Source: Lepus europaeus (taxonomy: Eukaryota > Chordata > Mammalia > Lagomorpha > Leporidae). From it: DNA of 64,000 bases. Location: contig NC_084831.1 in the NCBI RefSeq assembly GCF_033115175.1, positions 7,970,540-8,034,539 of the forward strand, in the 5' to 3' direction. Shown here in pieces: positions 58,001 to 64,000 of this stretch. The position numbers and the translations under genes were made by a program. The notes below the pieces were generated by a model, which worked only from the letters and a program-made list of their open reading frames with translations, did no database searches and had not been told where the DNA came from. Numbering within the stretch: position 1 is the first letter of the stretch; each line of letters opens with the position of its first letter.

Positions 58001-61000
58001 GCTGCAATGGCCAAGATTGGGCTAGGCTGAAGCCAGAAACCTGGAGCTTCATCCAGGTCTCCTGTGTGGGTGAAGGGGCCCAAGCACTTGGGCCGTCGTC
58101 CACTGCTTTCCCTGGCGCATCAGCAGGGAGCTGGATGGGAAGTGAAGTAGCCAGGACCTCAAACCGGCGCTCGCGCGGGCAGCTGATGCCACAGGCAGTG
58201 GCTTGACCTGCGGCTCCACAGTGCCATGCTGTCTCTGACTCCTGCCTCGCAGGTCACGTCAGATGTGAACTCAAGCATCAAGGCGTTCTTTTGTCCCAAC
58301 GACACCTACAACGACATGGCCACGCTCTTCTTCAACCCCCAGGAGTCCGCCATCCTGCAGCTCTTCCACCAGGATGGTGAGTGTCGCAGCAGGCGCACGG
58401 TGCCGGCCCGACGGAGCCGAGAGTTTCCGCGTGTGGGGTTGGCGTGAGCGGCGGGGTCGGGGCATGTGTGAAGGGCATGTGTGGCCACTGGGAGGAGCCG
58501 GGGTGGGCTGCCGGCCTGCAGCAGGCATCTGCCGTGGCACTCAGGTCGGCTCTTGCTTGCAGGAACCTTCAGCCCCATCACCTTGGCCTTGTTCTTCGTC
58601 CTCTATTTCTTGCTTGCCTGTTGGACTTACGGCATTTCCGTTCCCAGTGGCCTTTTCGTGCCTTCTCTGCTCTGTGGAGCTGCTTTTGGACGCTTGGTCG
58701 CCAACGTCCTGAAAAGGTACCGTGTGTACCCGTGCACCTGTGCGCACGCGTGTCTTACACAAGCACAAGTGTGCGCCCCGCAGCCCTGTCCACCGTTGTT
58801 CTGAGCCACAGTCTCGGTCTCCTTCCTCACCAGCTACATCGGACTGAGCCACATCTATTCAGGCACCTTCTCCCTGATCGGGGCCGCGGCCTTGCTGGGT
58901 GGGGTCGTCCGCATGACCATCAGCCTCACGGTCATCTTGATCGAGTCCACCAACGAGATCACCTACGGGCTTCCCATCATGATCACCCTCATGGTGAGCG
59001 CCCCTCCCCGGCCTCGTCCGGCTCGGGCCAGGCTCACCCAAAGGGCCTGTGCTGAGGTGAGGTCTGCTCTGTGTTGCAGGTAGCCAAGTGGACAGGGGAC
59101 TTTTTCAATAAGGGCATTTACGACATCCACGTGGGCCTGCGAGGAGTGCCGCTTCTGGAATGGGAGACGGAGGTGGAGATGGACAAGTAAGGCCAAGCGA
59201 TCGCCCACCTCCCAGTTCCTGGGTTTCTAGGATCAGGCCTAGGGGACGTTGGGGTCAGGGAAGGAAAGAGTGGCTGAAGTTTCCTGGGTAGAGAGAAGCA
59301 AGCACATGTGTTTGCTGGTTCTTGGGTTTGTTTAGGAGTGGTGAGCAGCTTGGGTGGCTGGGAGGTGAGGGTTCAGGGCAGGGGGCCAAGGGGCCTGGGG
59401 GCTAGAGGGGGCAGAGCCTCTTCTCGCTGTGCTTGGCCTTATTAAATATGAGGTGACACTCGGGTCATGGTTGTGATACGACTGAGGGTTTACACCAAGG
59501 GCGCTCCAGGCGAGGAGCAGCCTGCGTCACAGGTGCCTAGCAGAGGTTCCCGGCTGAATGAGTCTGCCCACGGTCGCCTGCCGACCCGCTGAATCCCCCA
59601 CCACGATCTGGGGAATAGGGGCTTAGTCCTCAGAGGCCACTGCAGGAGCCAGCAGGCCTGTGCCGCACGGGGCCAGGTGCTCTCAGCCTTGTGGGCTGTG
59701 CCGTCTCCACCCCAGCTGTGCTGAAGTGGCACGAAAGCATGTGTGCGTGCATGAGTGTGGCCGGGTGTACTCTGTGGTGAGAGTGTGGGGGTGTGCTCTG
59801 TGGTGTGAGTGTGGCCGGGTGTGCTCTGTGGTGTGAGTGTGGCCAGGTGTGCTCTGTGGTGAGCGTGTGGGGGGTGTGTTCTGTGTTGAGTGTGGCCGGA
59901 TGTGCTCTGTGGTGTGAGTGTGGCCGGGTGTGCTCTGTGGTGAGTGTGGCCGGGTGTGCTCTGTGATGAGTGTGGCCGGGTGTGCTCTGTGATGAGTGTG
60001 GCCGGGTGTGCTCTGTGGTGAGTGTGGGGGTGTGCTCTGTGGTGTGAGTGTGGGGGTGTGCTCTGTGGTGTGAGTGTGGCCGGGTGTGCTCTGTGATGAG
60101 TGTGGCCAGGTGTGCTCTGTGGTGAGAGTGTGGCGGGTGTGCTCTGTGGTGTGAGTGTGGCCGGGTGTGCTCTGTGGTGAGAGTGTGGGGGGTGTGCTCT
60201 GTGGTGTGAGTGTGGGGGTGTGCTCTGTGGTGTGAGTGTGGGGGTGTGCTCTGTGGTGAGTGGCCGGGTGTGCTCTGTGATGAGTGTGGCCGGGTGTGCT
60301 CTGTGGTGAGCGTGTGGGGGTGTGCTCTGTGGTGAGTGTGGCCGGGTGTGCTCTGTGGTGAGTGTGACCAGGTGTGCTCTGTGGTGAGTGTGGGGGTGTG
60401 CTCTGTGGTGAGTGTGGCCGGGTGTGCTCTGTGATGAGTGTGGCTGGGTGTGCTCTGTGGTGAGAGTGTGGGGGGTGTGCTCTGTGGTGAGTGTGGCCGG
60501 GTGTGCTCTGTGGTGTGAGTGTGGCCGGGTGTGCTCTGTGGTGTGAGTGTGGGGGGTGTGCTCTGTGGTGTGAGTGTGGCCGGGTTTGCTCTGTGGTGTG
60601 AGTGTGGCCGGGTGTGCTCTGTGATGAGTGTGGCCGGGTGTGCTCTGTGGTGTGAGTGTGACCAGGTGTGCTCTGTGGTGAGTGTGGCCCGGTGCTCTGT
60701 GGTGTGAGTGTGGCCGGGTGTGCTCTGTGGTGAGTGTGGGGGTGTGCTCTGTGGTGAGTGTGGCTGGGTGTGCTCTTTGGTGAGCGTGTGGGGGGTGTGC
60801 TCTGTGGTGAGTGTGGGGGTGTGCTCTGTGGTGAGTGTGACCAGGTGTGCTCTGTGGTGAGTGTGGTCAAGTGTGCTCTGTGGTGAGCGTGTGGGGGGTG
60901 TGCTCTGTGGTGAGTGTGGGGGTGTGCTCTGTGGTGAGTGTGGCCGGGTGTGCTCTGTGATGAGTGTGGCCGGGTGTGCTCTGTGATGAGTGTGGCCGGG

Positions 61001-64000
61001 TGTGCTCTGTGGTGAGTGTGGGGGTGTGCTCTGTGGTGTGAGTGTGGGGGTGTGCTCTGTGGTGTGAGTGTGGCCGGGTGTGCTCTGTGATGAGTGTGGC
61101 CGGGTGTGCTCTGTGGTGAGAGTGTGGGGGTGTGCTCTGTGGTGAGTGTGGCCGGGTGTGCTCTGTGGTGAGAGTGTGGGGGTGTGCTCTGTGGTGTGAG
61201 TGTGGGGGTGTGCTCTGTGGTGAGAGTGTGGGGGTGTGCTCTGTGGTGTGAGTGTGGCCGGGTGTGCTCTGTGGTGTGAGTGTGGGGGTGTGCTCTGTGG
61301 TGAGAGTGGCCGGGTGTGCTCTGTGATGAGTGTGGCCGGGTGTGCTCTGTGGTGAGCGTGTGGGGGTGTGCTCTGTGGTGAGTGTGGCCGGGTGTGCTCT
61401 GTGGTGAGTGTGACCAGGTGTGCTCTGTGGTGAGTGTGGGGGTGTGCTCTGTGGTGAGTGTGGCCGGGTGTGCTCTGTGATGAGTGTGGCCGGGTGTGCT
61501 CTGTGGTGAGAGTGTGGGGGGTGTGCTCTGTGGTGAGTGTGGCCGGGTGTGCTCTGTGGTGTGAGTGTGGCCGGGTGTGCTCTGTGGTGTGAGTGTGGCC
61601 GGGTGTGCTCTGTGGTGAGTGTGGGGGTGTGCTCTGTGGTGAGTGTGGCCGGGTGTGCTCCGTGATGAGTGTGGCCGGGTGTGCTCTGTGGTGAGAGTGT
61701 GGGGGGTGTGCTCTGTGGTGAGTGTGGCCGGGTGTGCTCTGTGGTGTGAGTGTGGCCGGGTGTGCTCTGTGGTGTGAGAGTGTGGGGGTGTGCTCTGTGG
61801 TGTGAGTGTTGTCGGGTGTGCTCTGTGGTGTGAGTGTGGCCGGGTGTGCTCTGTGATGAGTGTGGCCGGGTGTGCTCTGTGGTGTGAGTGTGGCCGGGTG
61901 TGCTCTGTGGTGAGTGTGGCCCGGTGCTCTGTGGTGTGAGTGTGGCCGGGTGTGCTCTGTGGTGAGTGTGGGGGTGTGCTCTGTGGTGAGTGTGGCTGGG
62001 TGTGCTCTTTGGTGAGCGTGTGGGGGGTGTGCTCTGTGGTGAGTGTGGGGGTGTGCTCTGTGGTGAGTGTGACCAGGTGTGCTCTGTGGTGAGTGTGGTC
62101 AAGTGTGCTCTGTGGTGAGCGTGTGGGGGGTGTGCTCTGTGGTGAGTGTGGGGGTGTGCTCTGTGGTGAGTGTGGCTGGGTGTGCTCTTTGGTGAGCGTG
62201 TGGGGGGTGTGCTCTGTGGTGAGTGTGGGGGGTGTGCTCTGTGGTGTGAGTGTGGCCGGGTGTGCTCTGTGGTGAGTGTGGCCGGGTGTGCTCTGTGGTG
62301 AGCGTGTGGGGGGTGTGCTCTGTGGTGTGAGTGTGGGGGGTGTGCTCTGTGGTGTGAGTGTGGCCGGGTGTGCTCTGTGGTGAGTGTGGCCGGGTGTGCT
62401 CTGTGGTGTGAGTGTGGCCGGGTGTGCTCTGTGGTGTGAGTGTGGGGGGTGTGCTCTGTGGTGTGAGTGTGGGGGGTGTGCTCTGTGGTGTGAGTGTGGG
62501 GGTGTGCTCTGTGGTGTGAGTGTGGCCGGGTGTGCTCTGTGGTGTGAGTGTGGGGGGTGTGCTCTGTGGTGTGAGTGTGGGGGTGTGCTCTGTGGTGTGA
62601 GTGTGGCCGGGTGTGCTCTGTGGTGAGTGTGGCCGGGTGTGCTCTGTGGTGAGTGTGGCTCGGTGTGCTCTGTAGTGTGAGTGTGGCTCGGTGTGCTCTG
62701 TGGTGTGAGTGTGGCCGGGTGTGCTCTGTGGTGTGAGTGTGGCCGGGTGTGCTCTGTGATGAGTGTAGCCGGGTGTGCTCTGTGGTGTGAGTGTGGCCGG
62801 GTGTGCTCTGTGGTGAGTGTGGCCGGGTGTGCTCTGTGGTGAGTGTGGCCGGGTGTGCTCTGTGGTGAGTGTGGCTCGGTGTGCTCTGTGGTGTGAGTGT
62901 GGCCGGGTGTGCTCTGTGGTGAGTGTGGCCGGGTGTGCTCTGTGGTGAGTGTGGGGGTGTGCTCTGTGGTGTGAGTGTGGGGGTGTGCTCTGTGGTGTGA
63001 GTGTGGCCGGGTGTGCTCTGTGATGAGTGTGGCCGGGTGTGCTCTGTGGTGAGAGTGTGGGGGTGTGCTCTGTGGTGAGTGTGGCCGGGTGTGCTCTGTG
63101 GTGAGAGTGTGGGGGTGTGCTCTGTGGTGTGAGTGTGGGGGTGTGCTCTGTGGTGAGAGTGTGGGGGTGTGCTCTGTGGTGTGAGTGTGGCCGGGTGTGC
63201 TCTGTGGTGTGAGTGTGGGGGTGTGCTCTGTGGTGAGAGTGGCCGGGTGTGCTCTGTGATGAGTGTGGCCGGGTGTGCTCTGTGGTGAGCGTGTGGGGGT
63301 GTGCTCTGTGGTGAGTGTGGCCGGGTGTGCTCTGTGGTGAGTGTGACCAGGTGTGCTCTGTGGTGAGTGTGGGGGTGTGCTCTGTGGTGAGTGTGGCCGG
63401 GTGTGCTCTGTGATGAGTGTGGCCGGGTGTGCTCTGTGGTGAGAGTGTGGGGGGTGTGCTCTGTGGTGAGTGTGGCCGGGTGTGCTCTGTGGTGTGAGTG
63501 TGGCCGGGTGTGCTCTGTGGTGTGAGTGTGGCCGGGTGTGCTCTGTGATGAGTGTGGCCGGGTGTGCTCTGTGGTGTGAGTGTGGCCGGGTGTGCTCTGT
63601 GATGAGTGTGGGGGGTGTGCTCTGTGGTGTGAGTGTGGCCGGGCGTGCTCTGTGATGAGTGTGGCCGGGTGTGCTCTGTGGTGTGAGTGTGGCCGGGTGT
63701 GCTCTGTGGTGAGTGTGGCCGGGTGTGCTCTGTGGTGAGTGTGGCCGGGTGTGCTCTGTGGTGAGTGTGGCTCGGTGTGCTCTGTGGTGTGAGTGTGGCC
63801 GGGTGTGCTCTGTGGTGAGTGTGGCCGGGTGTGCTCTGTGGTGTGAGTGTGGGGGGTGTGCTCTGTGGTGAGCGTGTGGGGGGTGTGCTCTGTGGTGAGT
63901 GTGGCCGGGTGTGCTCTGTGGTGTGAGTGTGGCCGGGTGTGCTCTGTGGTGAGTGTGGCCGGGTGTGCTCTGTGGTGAGTGTGGCTCGGTGTGCTCTGTG
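31624..64000 (+). CDS. CLCN6: Chloride/proton exchanger ClC-6, exons 1-17 (partial gene)
   Basis: ClC-6 is a late-endosomal 2Cl-/H+ antiporter of the CLC family. Exons: 31624-31710, 32448-32507, 41141-41206, 41563-41628, 43803-43869, 49249-49355, 49904-50030, 50977-51044, 52122-52180, 53269-53401, 53991-54104, 54393-54559, 55060-55186, 58253-58376, 58563-58716, 58834-58993 and 59080-59186. Phases agree throughout. Visible family residues: Ser157 in GSGIPE (anion selectivity), gating Glu200 in GKEGPMIH, proton Glu267 in SLEEGSSF, the loop sequons NGS410, NSS422 and NDT432, and Tyr553 in EITYGLP. The numbering equals the human protein. The N terminus holds a cysteine cluster, [10 protein letters not shown]. 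The window stops after Lys598's first two bases, so the last membrane-proximal part and both CBS domains are missing from the window, not from the gene. Confidence 0.97.
31711..32447 (+). other. CLCN6 intron 1
   Basis: 737 bp, start GC-rich, no repeat element recognised. Confidence 0.6.
32448..32507 (+). CDS. CLCN6: CLCN6 exon 2
   Basis: 60 nt, [20 protein letters not shown]. Acceptor tttttctag, donor GAG/gtgagt. Confidence 0.95.
32978..33283 (-). repeat. CSINE, antisense
   Basis: taaagatttgcttactcaaa, (ga)n, ending cagtgcccaccc. Confidence 0.88.
33318..33641 (-). repeat. CSINE, antisense
   Basis: taaagatgtatccattttct to ctacaaggccagcccc. Confidence 0.9.
33701..34024 (-). repeat. CSINE, antisense, young-looking
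   Basis: gacaggcaaggtggacagtg to gagccgtggcgctggcc, preceded by a (ttg)n tract at 33674-33700. Flank gtatatgttttt recurs on both sides of this and the next copy. Confidence 0.93.
34038..34397 (-). repeat. CSINE, antisense, young-looking
   Basis: A long T-run (poly-A of the element) then gacaggcagagtggacagtg to gccgcggcgccggcc. Flanked by the direct repeat cttggtgtatatgttttt, a likely target-site duplication. Confidence 0.95.
34500..34733 (-). repeat. CSINE, antisense, internally shortened
   Basis: tttttagatttatttattta to gccaccgtgctggcc. Confidence 0.85.
35320..35648 (-). repeat. CSINE, antisense
   Basis: aaaagagtttatttatttat to atggcaccagtcccc. Confidence 0.9.
35690..36030. repeat. Old L1-type 3' fragment (tentative)
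   Basis: AT-rich tract with ttcaatgtgcatctctaga and actattatcacatctaaaaa, resembling ancient L1 tails. Family not assigned. Confidence 0.4.
36465..36819 (-). repeat. CSINE, antisense, with expanded (agag)n
   Basis: taaagatgtatgtgtttatt, a long gagaca microsatellite, ending cacaacagtgctggcccc. Confidence 0.9.
36835..37146 (-). repeat. CSINE, antisense
   Basis: aaatttattttatttatttg to cccacactgccgacc. Confidence 0.88.
37204..37516 (-). repeat. CSINE, antisense
   Basis: T-run then aagattta to gcaccacaacgccagcc. Confidence 0.9.
37517..37735 (+). repeat. L1-type 3' end relic
   Basis: gctttattgagctgtaattc + acatagcatacaattt, then gcagagttctgcaaccatac, the familiar ancient L1 tail pattern. Confidence 0.6.
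38006..38328 (-). repeat. CSINE, antisense
   Basis: aaagattatttatttgaaag to ccaaagccccagcc. Confidence 0.9.
38880..39370. repeat. Ancient LTR-like repeat (family unassigned)
   Basis: Contains cattggccattggtgttcgg, cttaaccgtcagcccctcc and ttattagcatacaaaagac, features I associate with old mammalian LTR copies. No open gag/pol/env remnant. Confidence 0.35.
39520..39572. repeat. Imperfect (TG)n microsatellite
   Basis: gagcgcgcgtgtgtgtgtgt + gtgagcgtgtatgtgtgtgt, in CLCN6 intron 2. Confidence 0.85.
40408..40716 (-). repeat. CSINE, antisense
   Basis: aaggtttatttatttgaaag to gccacagcaccagctccc. Confidence 0.88.
41141..41206 (+). CDS. CLCN6: CLCN6 exon 3
   Basis: 66 nt, [20 protein letters not shown] + NK. 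Acceptor cctcttccag, donor AAG/gtgagt. Confidence 0.96.
41563..41628 (+). CDS. CLCN6: CLCN6 exon 4
   Basis: 66 nt, [20 protein letters not shown] + GL, start of the first membrane helix. Donor CTG/gtgagc. Confidence 0.96.
41629..43802 (+). other. CLCN6 intron 4
   Basis: 2.2 kb. An old dispersed repeat (family not assigned) at about 43125-43520 carries cctcatcccctaatcacttc and tcttaataagacatgggaga. No exon. Confidence 0.5.
43803..43869 (+). CDS. CLCN6: CLCN6 exon 5
   Basis: 67 nt, [20 protein letters not shown] + EA plus T of Ser116. Donor T/gtatcc is weak, the poorest in the gene. Confidence 0.94.
43953..44233 (-). repeat. CSINE, antisense, head-truncated
   Basis: agagatttattttatttact to cgtatgggatgctgg, then abrupt change to unique sequence. 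Confidence 0.88.
44961..47380. repeat. 32-bp minisatellite, about 75 units (CLCN6 intron 5)
   Basis: Unit gtaatgggaacactgtagca + catgtacactgt. Main variants are atgtac/atatac/gtatac/ctgtac and ggaaca/ggcaca/agaaca. Because 32 is not a multiple of 3, all minus-strand frames cycle through TQCTC/HYTVYM-type peptides without stops for up to 600 codons; these are not genes. The array ends with gtgtacatgtacatgtacta. Confidence 0.97.
47455..47779 (+). repeat. CSINE, sense
   Basis: ggggctggtgccatggctca head, gggttctagtcctgg box B, tcaaataaattaaaa tail. It sits between the two intron-5 minisatellites. Confidence 0.93.
47969..49229. repeat. 30-bp minisatellite, about 42 units, next to CLCN6 exon 6
   Basis: Unit like gggagggccggaggtgagcg + cgcgtcttca. 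Each unit contains ggAGGTGAGC (strong 5' splice-site match) and cgtcttcag (3' splice-site-like). A two-unit higher-order pattern (ggaggtgagccgagtcttca alternating with ggaggtgagcttgcgtcttc) dominates 48770-49130. It ends 20 bp before exon 6. Confidence 0.97.
49249..49355 (+). CDS. CLCN6: CLCN6 exon 6
   Basis: 107 nt, [20 protein letters not shown] to LLVLIE. Acceptor cgctttctacag immediately after the minisatellite; donor GAG/gtgagg. Confidence 0.96.
49904..50030 (+). CDS. CLCN6: CLCN6 exon 7 (GSGIPE selectivity motif)
   Basis: 127 nt, [20 protein letters not shown] to VLFSVAG. Ser157 of GSGIPE is present. Confidence 0.97.
50448..50780 (+). repeat. CSINE, sense
   Basis: ggggccggtgttgtgccaca head to caaataaataaaataaa. 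Confidence 0.92.
50977..51044 (+). CDS. CLCN6: CLCN6 exon 8 (gating glutamate)
   Basis: 68 nt, [20 protein letters not shown] + PQ. Glu200 of GKEGP is present, as in the exchanger-type CLCs. Confidence 0.97.
51045..52121 (+). other. CLCN6 intron 8
   Basis: 1.1 kb, GC-rich. Old MIR-like tail at about 51500-51545 (agatgaggagactgaggctc). No exon. Confidence 0.5.
52122..52180 (+). CDS. CLCN6: CLCN6 exon 9
   Basis: 59 nt, [19 protein letters not shown] plus AG. Acceptor ctggttctag, donor gtaagg. Confidence 0.96.
52384..52672 (+). repeat. CSINE, sense, diverged
   Basis: ggggcggtgtctggcctagt head, tcttcccaataaattgaaaa tail. Confidence 0.75.
52673..53268 (+). other. CLCN6 intron 9, distal part
   Basis: Unique sequence with a (ct)n tract at 53238-53265 that serves as polypyrimidine tract for exon 10. 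Confidence 0.55.
53269..53401 (+). CDS. CLCN6: CLCN6 exon 10 (proton glutamate)
   Basis: 133 nt, [36 protein letters not shown] to LTWKV. Glu267 is present. Donor GTG/gtgagg. Confidence 0.97.
53402..53990 (+). other. CLCN6 intron 10
   Basis: 589 bp, no recognised repeat or exon. Confidence 0.5.
53991..54104 (+). CDS. CLCN6: CLCN6 exon 11
   Basis: 114 nt, [20 protein letters not shown] to LLNFGEFK. Acceptor ccacccccag, donor AAG/gtatgt. Confidence 0.97.
54393..54559 (+). CDS. CLCN6: CLCN6 exon 12
   Basis: 167 nt, [20 protein letters not shown] to HPKPKLV plus AG. Membrane helix [16 protein letters not shown]. Confidence 0.97.
54560..55059 (+). other. CLCN6 intron 12
   Basis: 500 bp, nothing recognised beyond splice sites. 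Confidence 0.5.
55060..55186 (+). CDS. CLCN6: CLCN6 exon 13
   Basis: 127 nt, [20 protein letters not shown] to [11 protein letters not shown]. Sequon Asn410-Gly-Ser lies in the luminal loop. Confidence 0.97.
57600..57938 (-). repeat. CSINE, antisense
   Basis: T-rich start, aacaggcagagttaggcaga to gagccgcagtgccggcc. Confidence 0.93.
57939..58225 (-). repeat. CSINE, antisense, adjacent copy
   Basis: taagatttatctttgacagg to gcggctccacagtgcc. It lies directly against the previous copy and ends 27 bp before exon 14. The next copy's flank repeats aagatttatc, so one may have inserted into the other. Confidence 0.85.
58253..58376 (+). CDS. CLCN6: CLCN6 exon 14
   Basis: 124 nt, [20 protein letters not shown] to LQLFHQD plus G. 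Sequons Asn422 and Asn432. The acceptor cctgcctcgcag is only 27 bp from a CSINE. Confidence 0.97.
58563..58716 (+). CDS. CLCN6: CLCN6 exon 15
   Basis: 154 nt, [20 protein letters not shown], then [16 protein letters not shown] to NVLK plus AG. The GLFVP motif contributes to the anion site. Confidence 0.97.
58834..58993 (+). CDS. CLCN6: CLCN6 exon 16
   Basis: 160 nt, [20 protein letters not shown] to [13 protein letters not shown]. Tyr553 lies in EITYG. Confidence 0.97.
59080..59186 (+). CDS. CLCN6: CLCN6 exon 17 (last in window)
   Basis: 107 nt, [20 protein letters not shown] to ETEVEMD plus AA of Lys598. Donor AA/gtaagg. The next exon is beyond the window. Confidence 0.96.
59187..59750 (+). 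other. CLCN6 intron 17, unique part
   Basis: About 560 bp of unique GC-rich sequence before the minisatellite. Nothing else recognised. Confidence 0.55.
59750..64000. repeat. 24-29-bp minisatellite, at least 4.2 kb, open at window end
   Basis: Units of the type gtgagtgtggccgggtgtgc + tctgtg with variants (gtgtgagtg, gagcgtgtgg, gggggtgtgc, tgatgagtg, gtggctcgg), about 150 units. Higher-order structure: about 300 bp at 60570-60870 recurs nearly unchanged at 61802-62102 (offset 1232), and 61005-61560 recurs at about 62936-63490 (offset about 1931). The G-rich, C-poor plus strand leaves long stop-free His/Thr/Pro-rich frames on the minus strand; not genes. Confidence 0.97.

Larger units (their letters stand above)
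55187..58252 (+). other. CLCN6 intron 13
   Basis: 3.1 kb. A purine-rich (gaagg)n tract at 56025-56090, an old MIR/L2-like stretch at 56360-56540, a short 14-bp triplicate (ggccggcagggagc type) at 56568-56610, and two CSINEs at the 3' end. Confidence 0.65.

Noticed and set aside
59683-62102. His/Thr/Pro-rich minus-strand frames of about 400 codons
   Set aside because: Produced by the GTGTGG-type minisatellite; the two frames are copies of the same higher-order block.

Overview
The window is mammalian nuclear DNA, almost certainly lagomorph and most likely European rabbit (Oryctolagus cuniculus). It carries about 28 copies of the lagomorph tRNA-derived C-repeat (CSINE), and three recognisable vertebrate genes lie in the order and orientation known from human 1p36.22: C1orf167 (+), MTHFR (-) and CLCN6 (+). 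All gene models were read by hand from splice sites and codon phase, with no alignment run. There are no bacterial-type operons, CRISPR arrays or functional tRNA/rRNA genes.

Left part (about 400-17400, +): the C1orf167 orthologue, a poorly characterised protein. About 20 exons could be chained. From 2333 to the TAA at 17396-17398 the codon phases agree at every junction, with one boundary ambiguous. The product is rich in Trp, Arg and Ala, with a recurring pattern like [A/C]-[L/F]-x-x-W-[R/Q] that resembles Sfi1-type helical repeats. A KEN-box sequence lies near the apparent N terminus. The junction between the first two exons does not fit and may hide another exon.

Middle part (18074-29392, -): MTHFR, converging tail to tail with C1orf167. 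All 11 coding exons are present and each matches the known mammalian exon length, with two exceptions. The first coding exon is one codon shorter. The fifth coding exon (22674-22923) is one base short at its donor end, so the conventional splice form is frameshifted and stops early in the next-but-one exon. Intron 9 holds a 42-bp minisatellite of about 34 units. Intron 8 holds four 55-bp units that each copy the exon-8 donor site.

Between MTHFR and CLCN6 (about 30500-31623) lies a GC-rich shared, divergent promoter region with ETS-like, YY1-like and three CACGTG/CATGTG (CLEAR-like) motifs just upstream of the CLCN6 ATG.

Right part (31624-window end, +): CLCN6, the late-endosomal Cl-/H+ exchanger ClC-6. 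Seventeen exons encode residues 1-597 plus two bases of codon 598, numbered exactly like the human protein: Ser157, Glu200, Glu267, Tyr553 and sequons Asn410/422/432 all fall where expected. The remaining exons, with the CBS domains, lie beyond the window. Intron 2 is a dense cluster of antisense CSINEs. Intron 5 holds two large minisatellites (32-bp and 30-bp units), the second ending about 20 bp before exon 6. The window ends inside a third CLCN6 minisatellite (24-29-bp units, at least 4.2 kb) with higher-order duplication.

I found no evidence of a new defence or mobile system. The points most worth a second look are the MTHFR frameshift, the splice-site-bearing minisatellites, the steroid-receptor-like array in CLCN6 intron 5, and the Sfi1-like/KEN-box reading of C1orf167.
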